Source: Candidatus Avelusimicrobium cornigerorum
GTDB lineage: Bacteria; Elusimicrobiota; Elusimicrobia; Elusimicrobiales; Elusimicrobiaceae
Direction: 5' to 3'
DNA length: 64,000 nt
Assembly (NCBI GenBank): GCA_002309715.1
Contig: DBXW01000008.1
Coordinates: 336 to 64,335 of the forward strand
In this document: positions 50,707 through 59,875 of the stretch, in pieces
Layout of the letters: each line of letters begins with the position of its first letter
How positions within the stretch are numbered: position 1 is the first letter of the stretch
Program-made: the position numbers and the translations under genes
The notes under the pieces: generated by a model
What the model saw: only the letters and a program-made list of their open reading frames with translations
Database searches by the model: none
Told to the model about the DNA's origin: nothing

Positions 50707-50789
50707 AAAATCCTCTCGCGCCAAGAGGCACGTAAATTTATTTTACCATTTTTTCATATATTTCGGCAGAAACTAATGCTTTTTAACCC

Positions 50790-50818
50790 TAGACAGATGT
50801 TCAAGGAAATTTTACGAT
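50790..50818 (+). promoter_or_regulatory. Promoter of tspO
   Basis: TAGACA (50790-50795), 17-bp spacer, TACGAT (50813-50818), 6 nt before the ATG. Confidence 0.5.
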
Positions 50819-50824
50819 ACTTTT

Positions 50825-51286
50825 ATGAATACAAAGAATTTAGTTAAACTGATTGTTTGGCTGGCAATTTGTCAACTCCCCGGCTTGATGGGGATGTCGT
50901 TTGTATATGGCAATATGGAGTGGTATAACCGACTTGCTCACCCGCCATTTACTCCGCCGGGTGCTCTTTTCGGCATTGTGTGGGGAGTATTATATTTACT
51001 GCTCGGTGTAAGCGCTTTTTTTGCTTTTCGCGAAAAATTACATGGCAAAGCCTTGATGTTGCTCATGGGACAATTGGCCCTAAACGCGTGTTGGACCCCC
51101 TTATTTTTTGGAGCGCATTGTTTAGCGGGCGGAGTAATACTTATCGTAGCGATGATTGGCGAATTTTATTTTTTATTTAAGGCATTACGGAAAATAAACC
51201 GCTTTTGCGCCAACTTGTTGCTTCCCTACGGAGCGTGGTTAGTATTTGCGGCTTATTTAACGGCCGCCACATGGTGGTTAAACTGA
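50825..51286 (+). CDS. tspO: TspO/MBR family membrane protein
   Basis: A 153-residue five-helix membrane protein of the translocator (TspO) family, which binds porphyrins and sterol-like ligands. Family marks visible are the Pro-rich loop HPPFTPPGALFGIVWGVLY (residues ~39-57), the QLALNACWTPLFFG segment and the YLTAATWWLN end. There is no Shine-Dalgarno sequence near the ATG; the promoter lies 6 nt away, so the message is probably leaderless. It is alone and converges on the Sel1-repeat gene with a 1-nt gap. Confidence 0.92.
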   Translation: MNTKNLVKLIVWLAICQLPGLMGMSFVYGNMEWYNRLAHPPFTPPGALFGIVWGVLYLLLGVSAFFAFREKLHGKALMLLMGQLALNACWTPLFFGAHCLAGGVILIVAMIGEFYFLFKALRKINRFCANLLLPYGAWLVFAAYLTAATWWLN

Positions 51287-51287
51287 T

Positions 51288-52415
51288 TTATTTTTCCTCT
51301 AACAAGGCTTGGGCGGCTTCGCTGCCGTTTTGAGCCGCTTTTTCCAGCCATTTACGACCGGCTTTTTTATCAACGGGAACACCTAATCCTTTCCAATAAA
51401 TCTGCCCCAGGACATATTGGGCGGAAACATATTCTTGCTCGGCCGCGGAACGGAAAAAAGTAATTGCTAATTTAACAGAGCGCACCGTTCCTTGCCCTTG
51501 CATAAGCATAAAACCCGTCATATATTGCCCGGGGGCATAGTTGCCTGCGGCCGCATTGGAAAACCACGCAAAAGCATCTTCGTAACGGGGCGGATCGGCT
51601 TGATAAGCCATTTCGCCCAGTGCATATTGGGCCGGCGGGTACGGTAATTGGGTAAGTTCGTTCCATAAAACAGCGGCTTTATTTTCGTCTTGTTCTACAA
51701 GCCCGCCTTTTTGATACAACTGTGCTAAAGCGAAGCCGGCTTGCGGCAGTTTGTTTTCTTCCCATGCCAGCGAAAGCCAGCGAACGGCTTCTTCAGCATT
51801 TTGAGCGATTGCTTCCCCTTGTATATATGCTTGCCCTACACGCAACCGAGCCGGACCGTCACCCGCTTGCGCTTGTGCTAAATCTTGCACAAAACTTTCT
51901 ACTTGCTCGTACAGTTCCGGTTGGCTATCTTTTACCATCATTAGTTCTTTTTGGGCTCCGCCGTTTAATGCTTTATCCGCTTGAAAAAGCCAATATAAAC
52001 TTTCCCCGAGATGTTTTGTAACGCCCCCCATCCCTTGTGCATAAAAGCGGCTTATTTCCATCAATGCCCGCGGATCGTTTTGCTTGGCCCCTAATAACAA
52101 AAACGGGACGGCTTCTTCTAAATCTTGCGGTACAAGTTGACCTTGTATGTATGCTTGGGCACTCTTCCACAACGCGTCTTTATCGCCTTCCATAGCGGCT
52201 TTACGGTACCAAAAAACGGCTTGCTCGCCGTCTTGCGGTGTACCTGTTCCTTTCGCGTACAAATCGCCAATTTTTACTTGCGATGATAAGTTACCTTGTT
52301 GGGCTGAGGCAAGGGTGGCCGCAAATTGTTTTTGTTCGGGCGATTGATAAAATCCTGCCCAATAAATCAACCCGCCGCTTATACACATCAGCAAGAAAAA
52401 TAAAAATGTTTTCAT
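51288..52415 (-). CDS. Sel1-repeat (SLR) protein with N-terminal membrane anchor
   Basis: A 375-residue protein: one N-terminal hydrophobic segment, then about eight Sel1-like repeats of ~36 residues, with the usual pattern (A....LG..Y..G.GV..D...A..W...AA..G). Probably a periplasmic scaffold for protein contacts. Start ATG at 52415 follows AGGTGG. A hairpin (52436-52453) overlaps the leader, between it and the prohibitin-like gene. Confidence 0.85.
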   Translation of the reverse strand: MKTFLFFLLMCISGGLIYWAGFYQSPEQKQFAATLASAQQGNLSSQVKIGDLYAKGTGTPQDGEQAVFWYRKAAMEGDKDALWKSAQAYIQGQLVPQDLEEAVPFLLLGAKQNDPRALMEISRFYAQGMGGVTKHLGESLYWLFQADKALNGGAQKELMMVKDSQPELYEQVESFVQDLAQAQAGDGPARLRVGQAYIQGEAIAQNAEEAVRWLSLAWEENKLPQAGFALAQLYQKGGLVEQDENKAAVLWNELTQLPYPPAQYALGEMAYQADPPRYEDAFAWFSNAAAGNYAPGQYMTGFMLMQGQGTVRSVKLAITFFRSAAEQEYVSAQYVLGQIYWKGLGVPVDKKAGRKWLEKAAQNGSEAAQALLEEK

Positions 52416-52435
52416 TTCAGCCACCTGAAAAGAAA

Positions 52436-52453
52436 GGGAGCCTACCGGCTCCC
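52436..52453 (-). terminator. Hairpin between prohibitin-like and Sel1-repeat genes
   Basis: Stem GGGAGCC/GGCTCCC (52436-52442 with 52447-52453), then TTTCTTTT on the minus strand. Confidence 0.6.
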
Positions 52454-52469
52454 CTTTGGAAAGTAATTT

Positions 52470-53282
52470 TTATTTCATCATAACAAAAGGCATTTGATCA
52501 CCGGCCATATACGTAGGCATACGACCGTCCCACTTATCAATGGCCTTAAGTTGCGCTTCCACTTGACGCAGTTTAATCAAATTGTCCGAAACCACTTCGC
52601 GCTGCAAACGTAGCGATTTGGCTTCCGCTTCCGCTTGCAAAATTTTCTGCTCGGCTTCTTTTTTTACTTTTTCTACCAAGTTGGTCGCGCGTTTGGCTTC
52701 TTGTTCTGCAATTTGCTTTTCTTCCACCGCTTTTAAGAATTGTTTGGAAAACTCAAAATTCGTAATAGCAATATCGGAAACGATAACTTCTTTTTCCGCC
52801 ATTTTTGCTTTCAAAATTTCGTTGAGTTCCTTAGCCACTTCTACCCGGTTGGATATCAAACTATCCGCCGAGTATTTGGCAATAACGGCTTTTGTCCACT
52901 CTTCTACCATCGGTTTTAAAATGGTGTTGGTATATTCCGGACCTAAATTGCGGTAGATAGATTCTACCGTATTGGGCATAATGCGGTGGTTGACCGCTAA
53001 CGTTAAGCCAACGGTCTGTAAGTCTTTAGAAAAAGCCTCTGTATTAAAAGAATCTTTTTTTATGCGGACAGAAAATTTTTCCACATTATCAATAAAAGGC
53101 ACTTTGTAGTGGATACCTTCGCCGTACGCACCGACTAATTTACCGAAACGCAATTTTACAGCCACGTTCCCGGCAGATACGGTAAAATATGAATCAAAAG
53201 CCGCTACCACCAATAACACCGCAACAACAAGCGGCAAAAGCCACCAAAAACTCCCGGTGGACACAGGGGTTACATTACGCAT
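52470..53282 (-). CDS. Prohibitin/SPFH-domain membrane protein
   Basis: A 270-residue protein with one N-terminal membrane helix (~residues 13-30), then a prohibitin-type SPFH domain and a long charged coiled coil (~180-235). It resembles prohibitin and HflK/HflC, which form ring assemblies around membrane proteases. No FtsH gene is seen nearby. GAGGAG precedes the start. It lies between atpC and the Sel1-repeat gene on the same strand. Confidence 0.85.
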   Translation of the reverse strand: MRNVTPVSTGSFWWLLPLVVAVLLVVAAFDSYFTVSAGNVAVKLRFGKLVGAYGEGIHYKVPFIDNVEKFSVRIKKDSFNTEAFSKDLQTVGLTLAVNHRIMPNTVESIYRNLGPEYTNTILKPMVEEWTKAVIAKYSADSLISNRVEVAKELNEILKAKMAEKEVIVSDIAITNFEFSKQFLKAVEEKQIAEQEAKRATNLVEKVKKEAEQKILQAEAEAKSLRLQREVVSDNLIKLRQVEAQLKAIDKWDGRMPTYMAGDQMPFVMMK

Positions 53283-53330
53283 AGTTTCTCCTCGTCTGCG
53301 AGTAAACAGACTTTTCTTTTTTAAGAACTT

Positions 53331-53744
53331 TTAGGACATTTTGCGCCGTTTTACTTTCATGCGCGTAATGGCCTGCTTGAGTTCAATTTCAGCCAACTCA
53401 AAATCAATATCCGCGTCTTTTTTAGTTAGTGCTTCTTTGGCTTTTTTGATTTTTTGGTTTTCGGCTTCTTCATCAATCTCATCGGCTAAATCTGCCCCTT
53501 CGGCAAACGCATTTACCACGTCGTCTTTTACTTCCACAAACCCACCCATAACGGCAAAATCAAAATCTTTGCCGTCTTTTTTGTAGCGCAAATCGCCATA
53601 GGTTAGTTGCACAAGCACCGGCACGTGTCCGGGCAAAATACCCATTTCGCCCAAAAGCGCAGGCAACACTACCATATCTACTTCCAAATCGGTAAGCAGT
53701 TGCTTTTGCGGTGTGATGAGATTGAGTTTTAATTTTTTCGCCAT
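53331..53744 (-). CDS. atpC: ATP synthase epsilon subunit
   Basis: A 137-residue epsilon subunit: beta-sandwich domain with LLGEMGILPGHVPVLVQL and GGFVEVKDDVVNAFAE, then the two-helix C-terminal domain. Last gene of the ATP synthase operon; 1 nt after atpD. Confidence 0.95.
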   Translation of the reverse strand: MAKKLKLNLITPQKQLLTDLEVDMVVLPALLGEMGILPGHVPVLVQLTYGDLRYKKDGKDFDFAVMGGFVEVKDDVVNAFAEGADLADEIDEEAENQKIKKAKEALTKKDADIDFELAEIELKQAITRMKVKRRKMS

Positions 53745-53745
53745 A

Positions 53746-55158
53746 TTATTCGCGGTTTTTTATTTCTTCGTATTTCGCCAAAACGTCTTCTATACCGCCG
53801 CACATGTAAAAGCACGATTCGGGGATATGGTCATATTCCCCTTCCACAATCCCTTTAAATGCTTTAATCGTGTCAGCCAGTTTAACATATTTGCCGGGGT
53901 GTCCCGTAAATTGTTCCGCCACCGAGAACGGCTGTGATAAAAACTTTTGGATACGGCGCGCACGTCCGACGGTTTTTTTATCCTCGTCGGAAAGTTCGTC
54001 CATACCCAAAATGGCGATAATATCTTGTAAATCTTTATATTTCTGCAAAATTTGGCGCACGCGCTGGGAAACACTATAATGTTCTTCACCCAAAATACGC
54101 GGGTCCAAAATGCGCGAAGAAGATTCCAACGGATCTACCGCCGGATAAATACCCAAACTCGCAATTTGGCGCGATAGTACAGACGTGGAATCTAAGTGCG
54201 TAAACGTAGCCGCCACGCCGGGGTCGGTCAAGTCGTCCGCGGGCACATATACGGCTTGAATAGAGGTAATAGCCCCTTTTTTGGTAGACGTAATACGCTC
54301 TTGCAAGGCGCCGATTTCCGTATTAAGCGTGGGCTGATAACCAACGGCCGAAGGCATACGCCCGAGCAAGGCAGACACTTCGGAGTTGGCAAGCACAAAG
54401 CGGAAAATGTTATCTAAAAACAACAGTACATCTTGACCTTTTACGTCGCGGAAATATTCTGCCTGCGTAAGGGCCGTTAAAGCCACTTTGGCACGCGCAC
54501 CCGGCGGCTCGTTCATTTGTCCGTAAACGAGAACGGTTTTATCTAACACCGTACTGCCGTCGGAAAGTTTAGACTCGCTCATTTCCAACATCAAATCATT
54601 TCCTTCGCGGCTGCGCTCCCCCACGCCGCCGAAAACGGAACTGCCGTGGTGTTCGCGCGCGACGTTGTTAATAAGTTCCATAATAAGAACGGTCTTGCCT
54701 ACGCCTGCGCCGCCGAATAGTCCTACTTTTCCGCCTTTCATATACGGCGCAATCAAGTCAATTACTTTAATACCCGTTTCAAAAATTTCCGGGGTAGGGT
54801 TTTGGTCTTCCAAAGACGGAGCGGCACGGTGAATGGGAAGATTTGTTTCCGCTTTGATTTCGCCCTTGTGGTCTTGCGGTTTGCCTAGCACGTTGAGTAG
54901 CCGCCCTAAACATTTTTCACCTACCGGCACTTGCAAAGAGCCGCCTGTATCTACGGCGTTTGCACCGCGTTGCAATCCGTCGGTGCTTTCCAAAGACACG
55001 CAACGCACCACGCCGTCACCCATTTGCTGGGCTACTTCGGCCGTGATTTTACGGCCGCCTTCCATTTCAATTTCAATGGCATTTTCAATAGCAGGCAAGT
55101 GGTCTTGGTCAAATTGAATGTCCACCGCCGCTCCGATTACTTGAATTACTTTTCCCAT
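53746..55158 (-). CDS. atpD: ATP synthase beta subunit
   Basis: A 470-residue catalytic F1 subunit. P-loop GGAGVGKT at ~residues 149-156, the GERSREGNDL segment and the ALTQAEYFRD block are intact, and the C-terminal helical domain is complete. GGGG site. Follows atpG by 11 nt. Confidence 0.98.
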   Translation of the reverse strand: MGKVIQVIGAAVDIQFDQDHLPAIENAIEIEMEGGRKITAEVAQQMGDGVVRCVSLESTDGLQRGANAVDTGGSLQVPVGEKCLGRLLNVLGKPQDHKGEIKAETNLPIHRAAPSLEDQNPTPEIFETGIKVIDLIAPYMKGGKVGLFGGAGVGKTVLIMELINNVAREHHGSSVFGGVGERSREGNDLMLEMSESKLSDGSTVLDKTVLVYGQMNEPPGARAKVALTALTQAEYFRDVKGQDVLLFLDNIFRFVLANSEVSALLGRMPSAVGYQPTLNTEIGALQERITSTKKGAITSIQAVYVPADDLTDPGVAATFTHLDSTSVLSRQIASLGIYPAVDPLESSSRILDPRILGEEHYSVSQRVRQILQKYKDLQDIIAILGMDELSDEDKKTVGRARRIQKFLSQPFSVAEQFTGHPGKYVKLADTIKAFKGIVEGEYDHIPESCFYMCGGIEDVLAKYEEIKNRE

Positions 55159-55169
55159 ATAATTCCCCG

Positions 55170-56075
55170 TTAATTATTCAGGGCTTCCGCCCCGTTTACA
55201 ATATCTAAAATTTCGTTGGTAATTCCTGTCTGACGAACTTTGTTTAGTTTAAGCCCCAACGCACCAACTATCTCGCCCGCGTTTTTGCTAGCCGCATCCA
55301 TTGCGTTGGTGGTTGCGGCCAAGTTAGCCGCTTGCGACTCCAAAAGTACGCGGTACATATTGGCTTTGACTAAACGCGGCACCATAATCTTAAAAATTTC
55401 CAATAGCCCCGGCTCAAACTCAAATTCTTGTGTGGAAATTTTTTGGCTTGCATCGCTCGGCTCAAACGGCAAAATAATTTGCTCCACTAAATTTTGGCTC
55501 GCCAGCGACTTAAAATCGTTATAAATAAGCGTAAGGTCTTTCAAATTTTCCTGTATAAACGTTTTCAGCACCGCTTCCCCTAAAAGTTCCGCATGTGCAT
55601 AAGAAACTTTCGGGAAGATACCCACGCTTTCATACACAATATGCAAATTCGGCATTTTTAAACGCGCCAAAAAATCACGTCCTTTTTTACCGATGGCAAA
55701 TACAAAAATTTCTTTTTCAAAATGCTCTTTGATAAACCGCATCGCCGCACGCAACACCACTGCGTTAAAAGACCCCGTTAAACCTTTATCACCGGTAATT
55801 ACAACAAGTCCGATTTTATTGTCATCCGCTGTACGGTTGATAAATAAACGGCTGGCCCAAGTTTCCGGGCCATCTTCGGGTTGCGGCAATGCCATCACTT
55901 GCGGCTCCAGGTTGCTGACCATTTTTAGCATTTGAATAGCAAAAGGACGCGCCGCGGCCATAGCATCTTGCGCACGGCGTATGCGGGCGTTTGAAATCAT
56001 TTTCATCGTCTGCATAATCTGCTGCGTAGATTTAATGGCTTTGATGTTTTGCCGTATGTCCCTAAGCGATTCCAT
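55170..56075 (-). CDS. atpG: ATP synthase gamma subunit
   Basis: A 301-residue rotor subunit. N-terminal helix (SLRDIRQNIKAIKSTQQIMQTMKM) and the C-terminal helix ending LNKVRQTGITNEILDIVNGAEAL form the central coiled coil. It is parted from atpA by the inserted hldD gene, whose stop lies 8 nt before its start. Confidence 0.96.
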   Translation of the reverse strand: MESLRDIRQNIKAIKSTQQIMQTMKMISNARIRRAQDAMAAARPFAIQMLKMVSNLEPQVMALPQPEDGPETWASRLFINRTADDNKIGLVVITGDKGLTGSFNAVVLRAAMRFIKEHFEKEIFVFAIGKKGRDFLARLKMPNLHIVYESVGIFPKVSYAHAELLGEAVLKTFIQENLKDLTLIYNDFKSLASQNLVEQIILPFEPSDASQKISTQEFEFEPGLLEIFKIMVPRLVKANMYRVLLESQAANLAATTNAMDAASKNAGEIVGALGLKLNKVRQTGITNEILDIVNGAEALNN

Positions 56076-56083
56076 AAAATTCC

Positions 56084-57019
56084 CTAATTCTTGCGGCCTT
56101 CTAAAATAGCCACATAGTCGGCAATACCTTTTTCAAGTGTATAGTCCGGCTCGTAGCCGAGTTTTTCTTTGGATTTCGTGATATCCGCCTGTGTTTTAAG
56201 TTGAAAGAACGGATACGGATTATCAATATATTCCGGCTCCAAATTTGTGCCGAGTTCTTTATTTAAACACGCAATGATATCGTTATAATCGCGCGGTACG
56301 CCGGTGGCGGCATTGAAAACGCCGGTTTCTTTGCCGTTTTTCAAAGCACACATATTGATTTTGACAATATCTTTTACATACACAAAATCGCGTTGTTGTT
56401 CACCGTGTTTAAATACCCGTGGGCGTTGACCTGCCTTCATTTGGTTGTAAAGTTGGTAAACCATACTGGCCATTTTGCCTTTGTGATATTCTCCCGGACC
56501 GTAGACGTTAAAATAGCGAAGCCCAATAATTTTCATATCGTTATTATCTTCGGCAAACTGGCGGGCGACGTTGTCCATAATCACTTTGGAAAAACCGTAT
56601 ACATTTTCCGGGTGGGTGGGTTGTGTTTCCACATTAGGCACAGGACCGTTTCCGTAAGTAGCCGCACTAGACGCATATACCACTTTTTTGATATCGTTTT
56701 CCGCGGCAAATTCCAGCAAGTTTTTAAACGCTTCCACGTTTTGTTCCATCATCACTTTTTGATCCATTACCGTTGTATCTGTGATAGCGGCTTCGTGGAA
56801 GATAGCGTCAAAATACATATCGTGCGGCACGCTGGTAAACAAGTCGCAGGTAATAACGTCGCCTTTAAAACCGATTAAGTTTTTGAAGTGACCGTTCTTG
56901 GAAAAATCGTCTAACACGGCAACTTCGTGCCCTTCGGCTTCCAAAGTTTTAGCAATGTTGCTACCGATAAAGCCGGCACCACCGGTAACTAAATACTTTT
57001 TCTTTGATTTGTTTTCCAT
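56084..57019 (-). CDS. hldD: ADP-L-glycero-D-manno-heptose 6-epimerase (HldD), inside the atp operon
   Basis: A 311-residue NAD(P)-dependent epimerase of the extended SDR family. Nucleotide loop TGGAGFIGSN at residues 12-21; active-site YGFSK at about 140. The GLRYFNVYGPGEYHKGKMAS segment is the HldD mark and separates it from UDP-glucose 4-epimerases. It makes ADP-L-glycero-heptose for LPS after RfaE2. It sits between atpA and atpG with gaps of 9 and 8 nt and its own AGGAG site, so it is part of the ATP synthase transcript. Such an insertion is not usual. Confidence 0.88.
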   Translation of the reverse strand: MENKSKKKYLVTGGAGFIGSNIAKTLEAEGHEVAVLDDFSKNGHFKNLIGFKGDVITCDLFTSVPHDMYFDAIFHEAAITDTTVMDQKVMMEQNVEAFKNLLEFAAENDIKKVVYASSAATYGNGPVPNVETQPTHPENVYGFSKVIMDNVARQFAEDNNDMKIIGLRYFNVYGPGEYHKGKMASMVYQLYNQMKAGQRPRVFKHGEQQRDFVYVKDIVKINMCALKNGKETGVFNAATGVPRDYNDIIACLNKELGTNLEPEYIDNPYPFFQLKTQADITKSKEKLGYEPDYTLEKGIADYVAILEGRKN

Positions 57020-57028
57020 TTTTCTCTC

Positions 57029-58555
57029 CTATTTACCGGCTTTAAAAACCGTCTTAAATTGATCTAATAAGGATACTATTTTCTTTTCCAATTCTTCGGT
57101 AAGTTCGTTGGAAGAATTAAGTTCTTTTAACACATCTTTTTGTTCCGTACGTGCGTATGCCAACAGTTGTTTTTCATACGGCAACACTTCCGGCACATTT
57201 AATTCATCCAAATATCCGTGCGTACCCGCATATAACGAGAGGACTTCCTCTCCCACCGTTAACGGCGCATATTGGTTTTGTTTTAACAGTTCCGTCATGC
57301 GTTGTCCGCGGGCAATTTGGCGTTGGGATTCTTTATCCAACTCCGAGCCGAATTGGGCAAACCCGGCCAACTCTTGGTATTGCGATAAATCAATACGAAG
57401 CGTACCCGCTACTTTGCGCATGGTTTTGCGTTGGGCACTTCCGCCCACGCGCGAAACGGACAACCCCACGTTAACAGCCGGTTTAATACCGCTTAAAAAG
57501 AGGTTGCTTTCCAAATAAATTTGGCCGTCGGTAATAGAAATGACGTTTGTCGGGATATAGGCCGAAACGTCGTTGGCTTGTGTTTCAATAATCGGCAACG
57601 CCGTAATAGAACCGCCGCCGTTTTCTTTAGAAAGTTTGCAAGCGCGTTCCAACAAACGAGAGTGCAAATAAAACACGTCGCCGGGGTAGGCCTCACGTCC
57701 CGGCGGACGGCGCAGTAAAAGTGACATCTGGCGATAGGCCTGCGCGTGCTTGGAAAGATCGTCATACACGATAAGCACATCTTTGCCTTGCCACATAAAA
57801 TACTCGCCGATAGCACAACCGGCATACGGCGCAATATATAAAAGCGAAGCCGGGTCAGACGCGGTAGCCGATACAACTACCGTATAATCCATGGCGCCAA
57901 AATCAGTTAATGTTTTGACGACTTGTGCCACCGTACTTTGTTTTTGTCCGACGGCTACATAAATACAAATACAGCGTTCGTTTTCCGGGATATTTTTTTG
58001 GTTGATAATCGCATCAATGGCAATAGCGGTTTTACCGGTTTGGCGGTCGCCGATGATCAGTTCGCGCTGGCCTTTGCCGATAGGGACCATAGAGTCTATG
58101 GCTTTGATACCGGTTTGCAAGGGTTGTTTAACGGGTTGTCGGTCAATGATACCGGGGGCAACGATATCCAAAGGCATATTCTTATCGGTTTTAATTTCGC
58201 CCTTGCCGTCTAACGCGCGGCCGAGCGGATCTACCACGCGCCCGATTACGCCTGCGCCCACGGGTATGCTGATCACTTCACCGGTACGTTTAACAATCCC
58301 CCCCTCTTTTACTTGCGTGTCCGTTCCCATGAGCACGCAACCGACGTTGTCGTACTCTAGGTTCATCGCCATCCCTTTGATGCCGTTACCAAAGTCTACC
58401 AGTTCAGAGGCCTTGACGTTGTTAAGCCCGTGCACGCGGGCGATCCCGTCGCCCACTTGAATCACAGTGCCCACTTCGCTTACGTCAACCGACGTATCAA
58501 AGTGTTCTATTTTTTCTTTAATAATTTTTGTAATTTCTTCCGGTCTGATTGCCAT
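57029..58555 (-). CDS. atpA: ATP synthase alpha subunit
   Basis: A 508-residue non-catalytic F1 subunit. P-loop GDRQTGKTAI at ~residues 169-178; the YDDLSKHAQAYRQMSLLLRRPPGREAYPGD region and the C-terminal domain are complete. GGGAAG site. Follows atpH by 10 nt. Confidence 0.98.
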   Translation of the reverse strand: MAIRPEEITKIIKEKIEHFDTSVDVSEVGTVIQVGDGIARVHGLNNVKASELVDFGNGIKGMAMNLEYDNVGCVLMGTDTQVKEGGIVKRTGEVISIPVGAGVIGRVVDPLGRALDGKGEIKTDKNMPLDIVAPGIIDRQPVKQPLQTGIKAIDSMVPIGKGQRELIIGDRQTGKTAIAIDAIINQKNIPENERCICIYVAVGQKQSTVAQVVKTLTDFGAMDYTVVVSATASDPASLLYIAPYAGCAIGEYFMWQGKDVLIVYDDLSKHAQAYRQMSLLLRRPPGREAYPGDVFYLHSRLLERACKLSKENGGGSITALPIIETQANDVSAYIPTNVISITDGQIYLESNLFLSGIKPAVNVGLSVSRVGGSAQRKTMRKVAGTLRIDLSQYQELAGFAQFGSELDKESQRQIARGQRMTELLKQNQYAPLTVGEEVLSLYAGTHGYLDELNVPEVLPYEKQLLAYARTEQKDVLKELNSSNELTEELEKKIVSLLDQFKTVFKAGK

Positions 58556-58565
58556 ACTCTTCCCG

Positions 58566-59096
58566 TTATTTAATAAGTTCTTCTTGTAAACGGTCCAGTT
58601 GCCCTTGCAAACTGCCGTCTAAAAGTTCACCGTTACACCAAATTTTAAGTCCGCCTAAAAGGGCGGGGTCCGTCTGAAAATCTGCCTTTATCTCTTGCCC
58701 GTAGCGCGCAGAAAGAACTTCTTGGGTGTGTTGTTTCTCCGCTTCGGATAACGACCGGGCCGATACTACCTGTGCCCGCAAAATACCTTGCCGTTGATCG
58801 GTGAGCGCGCGAACATCATCTACAATTTGCGTGAGCAAATTATAACGCTTCGCACCCAAAAGCACTTCCACAAAAGACGCTACTTGCGGCCAATTTTTTA
58901 ACGCGACGCGTACCGCCTCTTGCTTTTGCGTAAGCGGCACGGTGGGAGCATTTAATAAATCATTTACCCCCAAAAGTGCCTTTGCCGCAGACGATAATTC
59001 TTCCGCACGCAAGACGGCCTGCGCCGTGGTGGTGCTCAAGTTATCATAAGCGGCGGCATAACGCTTGGCCGCGCGAGAGGCAGTGCTGTTTGTCAT
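58566..59096 (-). CDS. atpH: ATP synthase delta subunit
   Basis: A 176-residue delta (OSCP) subunit joining F1 to the peripheral stalk. N-terminal helical domain (RAAKRYAAAYDNLS) and the C-terminal DPALLGGLKIWCNGELLDGSL segment are typical. It lies between atpF (2 nt) and atpA. Ribosome site weak; likely coupled to atpF. Confidence 0.92.
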   Translation of the reverse strand: MTNSTASRAAKRYAAAYDNLSTTTAQAVLRAEELSSAAKALLGVNDLLNAPTVPLTQKQEAVRVALKNWPQVASFVEVLLGAKRYNLLTQIVDDVRALTDQRQGILRAQVVSARSLSEAEKQHTQEVLSARYGQEIKADFQTDPALLGGLKIWCNGELLDGSLQGQLDRLQEELIK

Positions 59097-59098
59097 AT

Positions 59099-59593
59099 CT
59101 ATTTCTTTTTTAATTCATTTAGCACACGTTCTACCGTCGCGTGTGCGTTTGCGTCGTTTAATTCTTCTTGTGCCACTTTTTTGGCCGCCAATATCGCCGT
59201 ACGGACAATCTCGCCGCGGATATCGGCCAAGGCGTGATTTTTCTCCGCTTCTATACGCTCCCTTGCTTGTTCTAACATACGTTGCGTTTCTTCTTTGGCA
59301 GCCGCTATCAGTTGATCGCGTTGTGCTTCGCCCGTTTTAACGGCTTGCGCCATTTTTTGGGCGGCTTCTTCGGCGACGCGGTTTAATTTTTCGTCCAACG
59401 ATGCTTTTAATTGTTGGGCTTCTTCGCGCGCTTGTTGTGCTTGCTGTTTATCTGTGGCAATCTGCGTTTCGCGCTTTTCCAACGCGCCGATAATACCGTT
59501 CCACGCAAATTTTTTAAGCAGATAAACGAGGAGCAAAAAGTTACAAATGGTAAGTATTGTTACCCCGACATCGGGATTCAATAAATCTTCCAT
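59099..59593 (-). CDS. atpF: ATP synthase b subunit
   Basis: A 164-residue peripheral-stalk subunit: one N-terminal membrane helix, then a long charged helix rich in Ala, Glu, Gln and Lys (a coiled coil). AAAGGA site. Only one b-type gene is present, so the stalk is probably a homodimer. Confidence 0.94.
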   Translation of the reverse strand: MEDLLNPDVGVTILTICNFLLLVYLLKKFAWNGIIGALEKRETQIATDKQQAQQAREEAQQLKASLDEKLNRVAEEAAQKMAQAVKTGEAQRDQLIAAAKEETQRMLEQARERIEAEKNHALADIRGEIVRTAILAAKKVAQEELNDANAHATVERVLNELKKK

Positions 59594-59607
59594 ATCTTTC
59601 CTTTAAA

Positions 59608-59835
59608 CTACATTACCATGGTGAGCAAGCAAATAACCAAACCCAACATGGCCGCCCCTTCTAACAAGGCCGCAATAATAATCATGGTGGTGCGCAAGTC
59701 GGATCCGGCTTCCGGTTGGCGGGCTGTACCTTCCAAGGCCGCAGTACCGATTTTGCCCAACCCAAAACCCGCACCGATTACCACTAACCCGGCACCGAGC
59801 CCGGCAGCAATATATTTTAACACGGCTAATTCCAT
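59608..59835 (-). CDS. atpE: ATP synthase c subunit
   Basis: A 75-residue two-helix rotor subunit. The ion-carrying carboxylate is E59 in LLEGAAMLG, and the loop ARQPE is standard. The Gln and Ser/Thr partners that mark Na+-binding c subunits are not seen near E59, so proton coupling is more likely. AGGAGAG site. Confidence 0.95.
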   Translation of the reverse strand: MELAVLKYIAAGLGAGLVVIGAGFGLGKIGTAALEGTARQPEAGSDLRTTMIIIAALLEGAAMLGLVICLLTMVM

Positions 59836-59875
59836 AGTTTTCTCTCCTTTTTCGGGTTTCCCCGTAAATTAAATT

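Noticed and set aside
56084..57019. UDP-glucose 4-epimerase (GalE)
   Set aside because: The GEYHKGKMAS segment and shorter length point to HldD instead.
59608..59835. Sodium-coupled ATP synthase c subunit
   Set aside because: The Gln and Ser/Thr sodium ligands expected around the carboxylate are not present.
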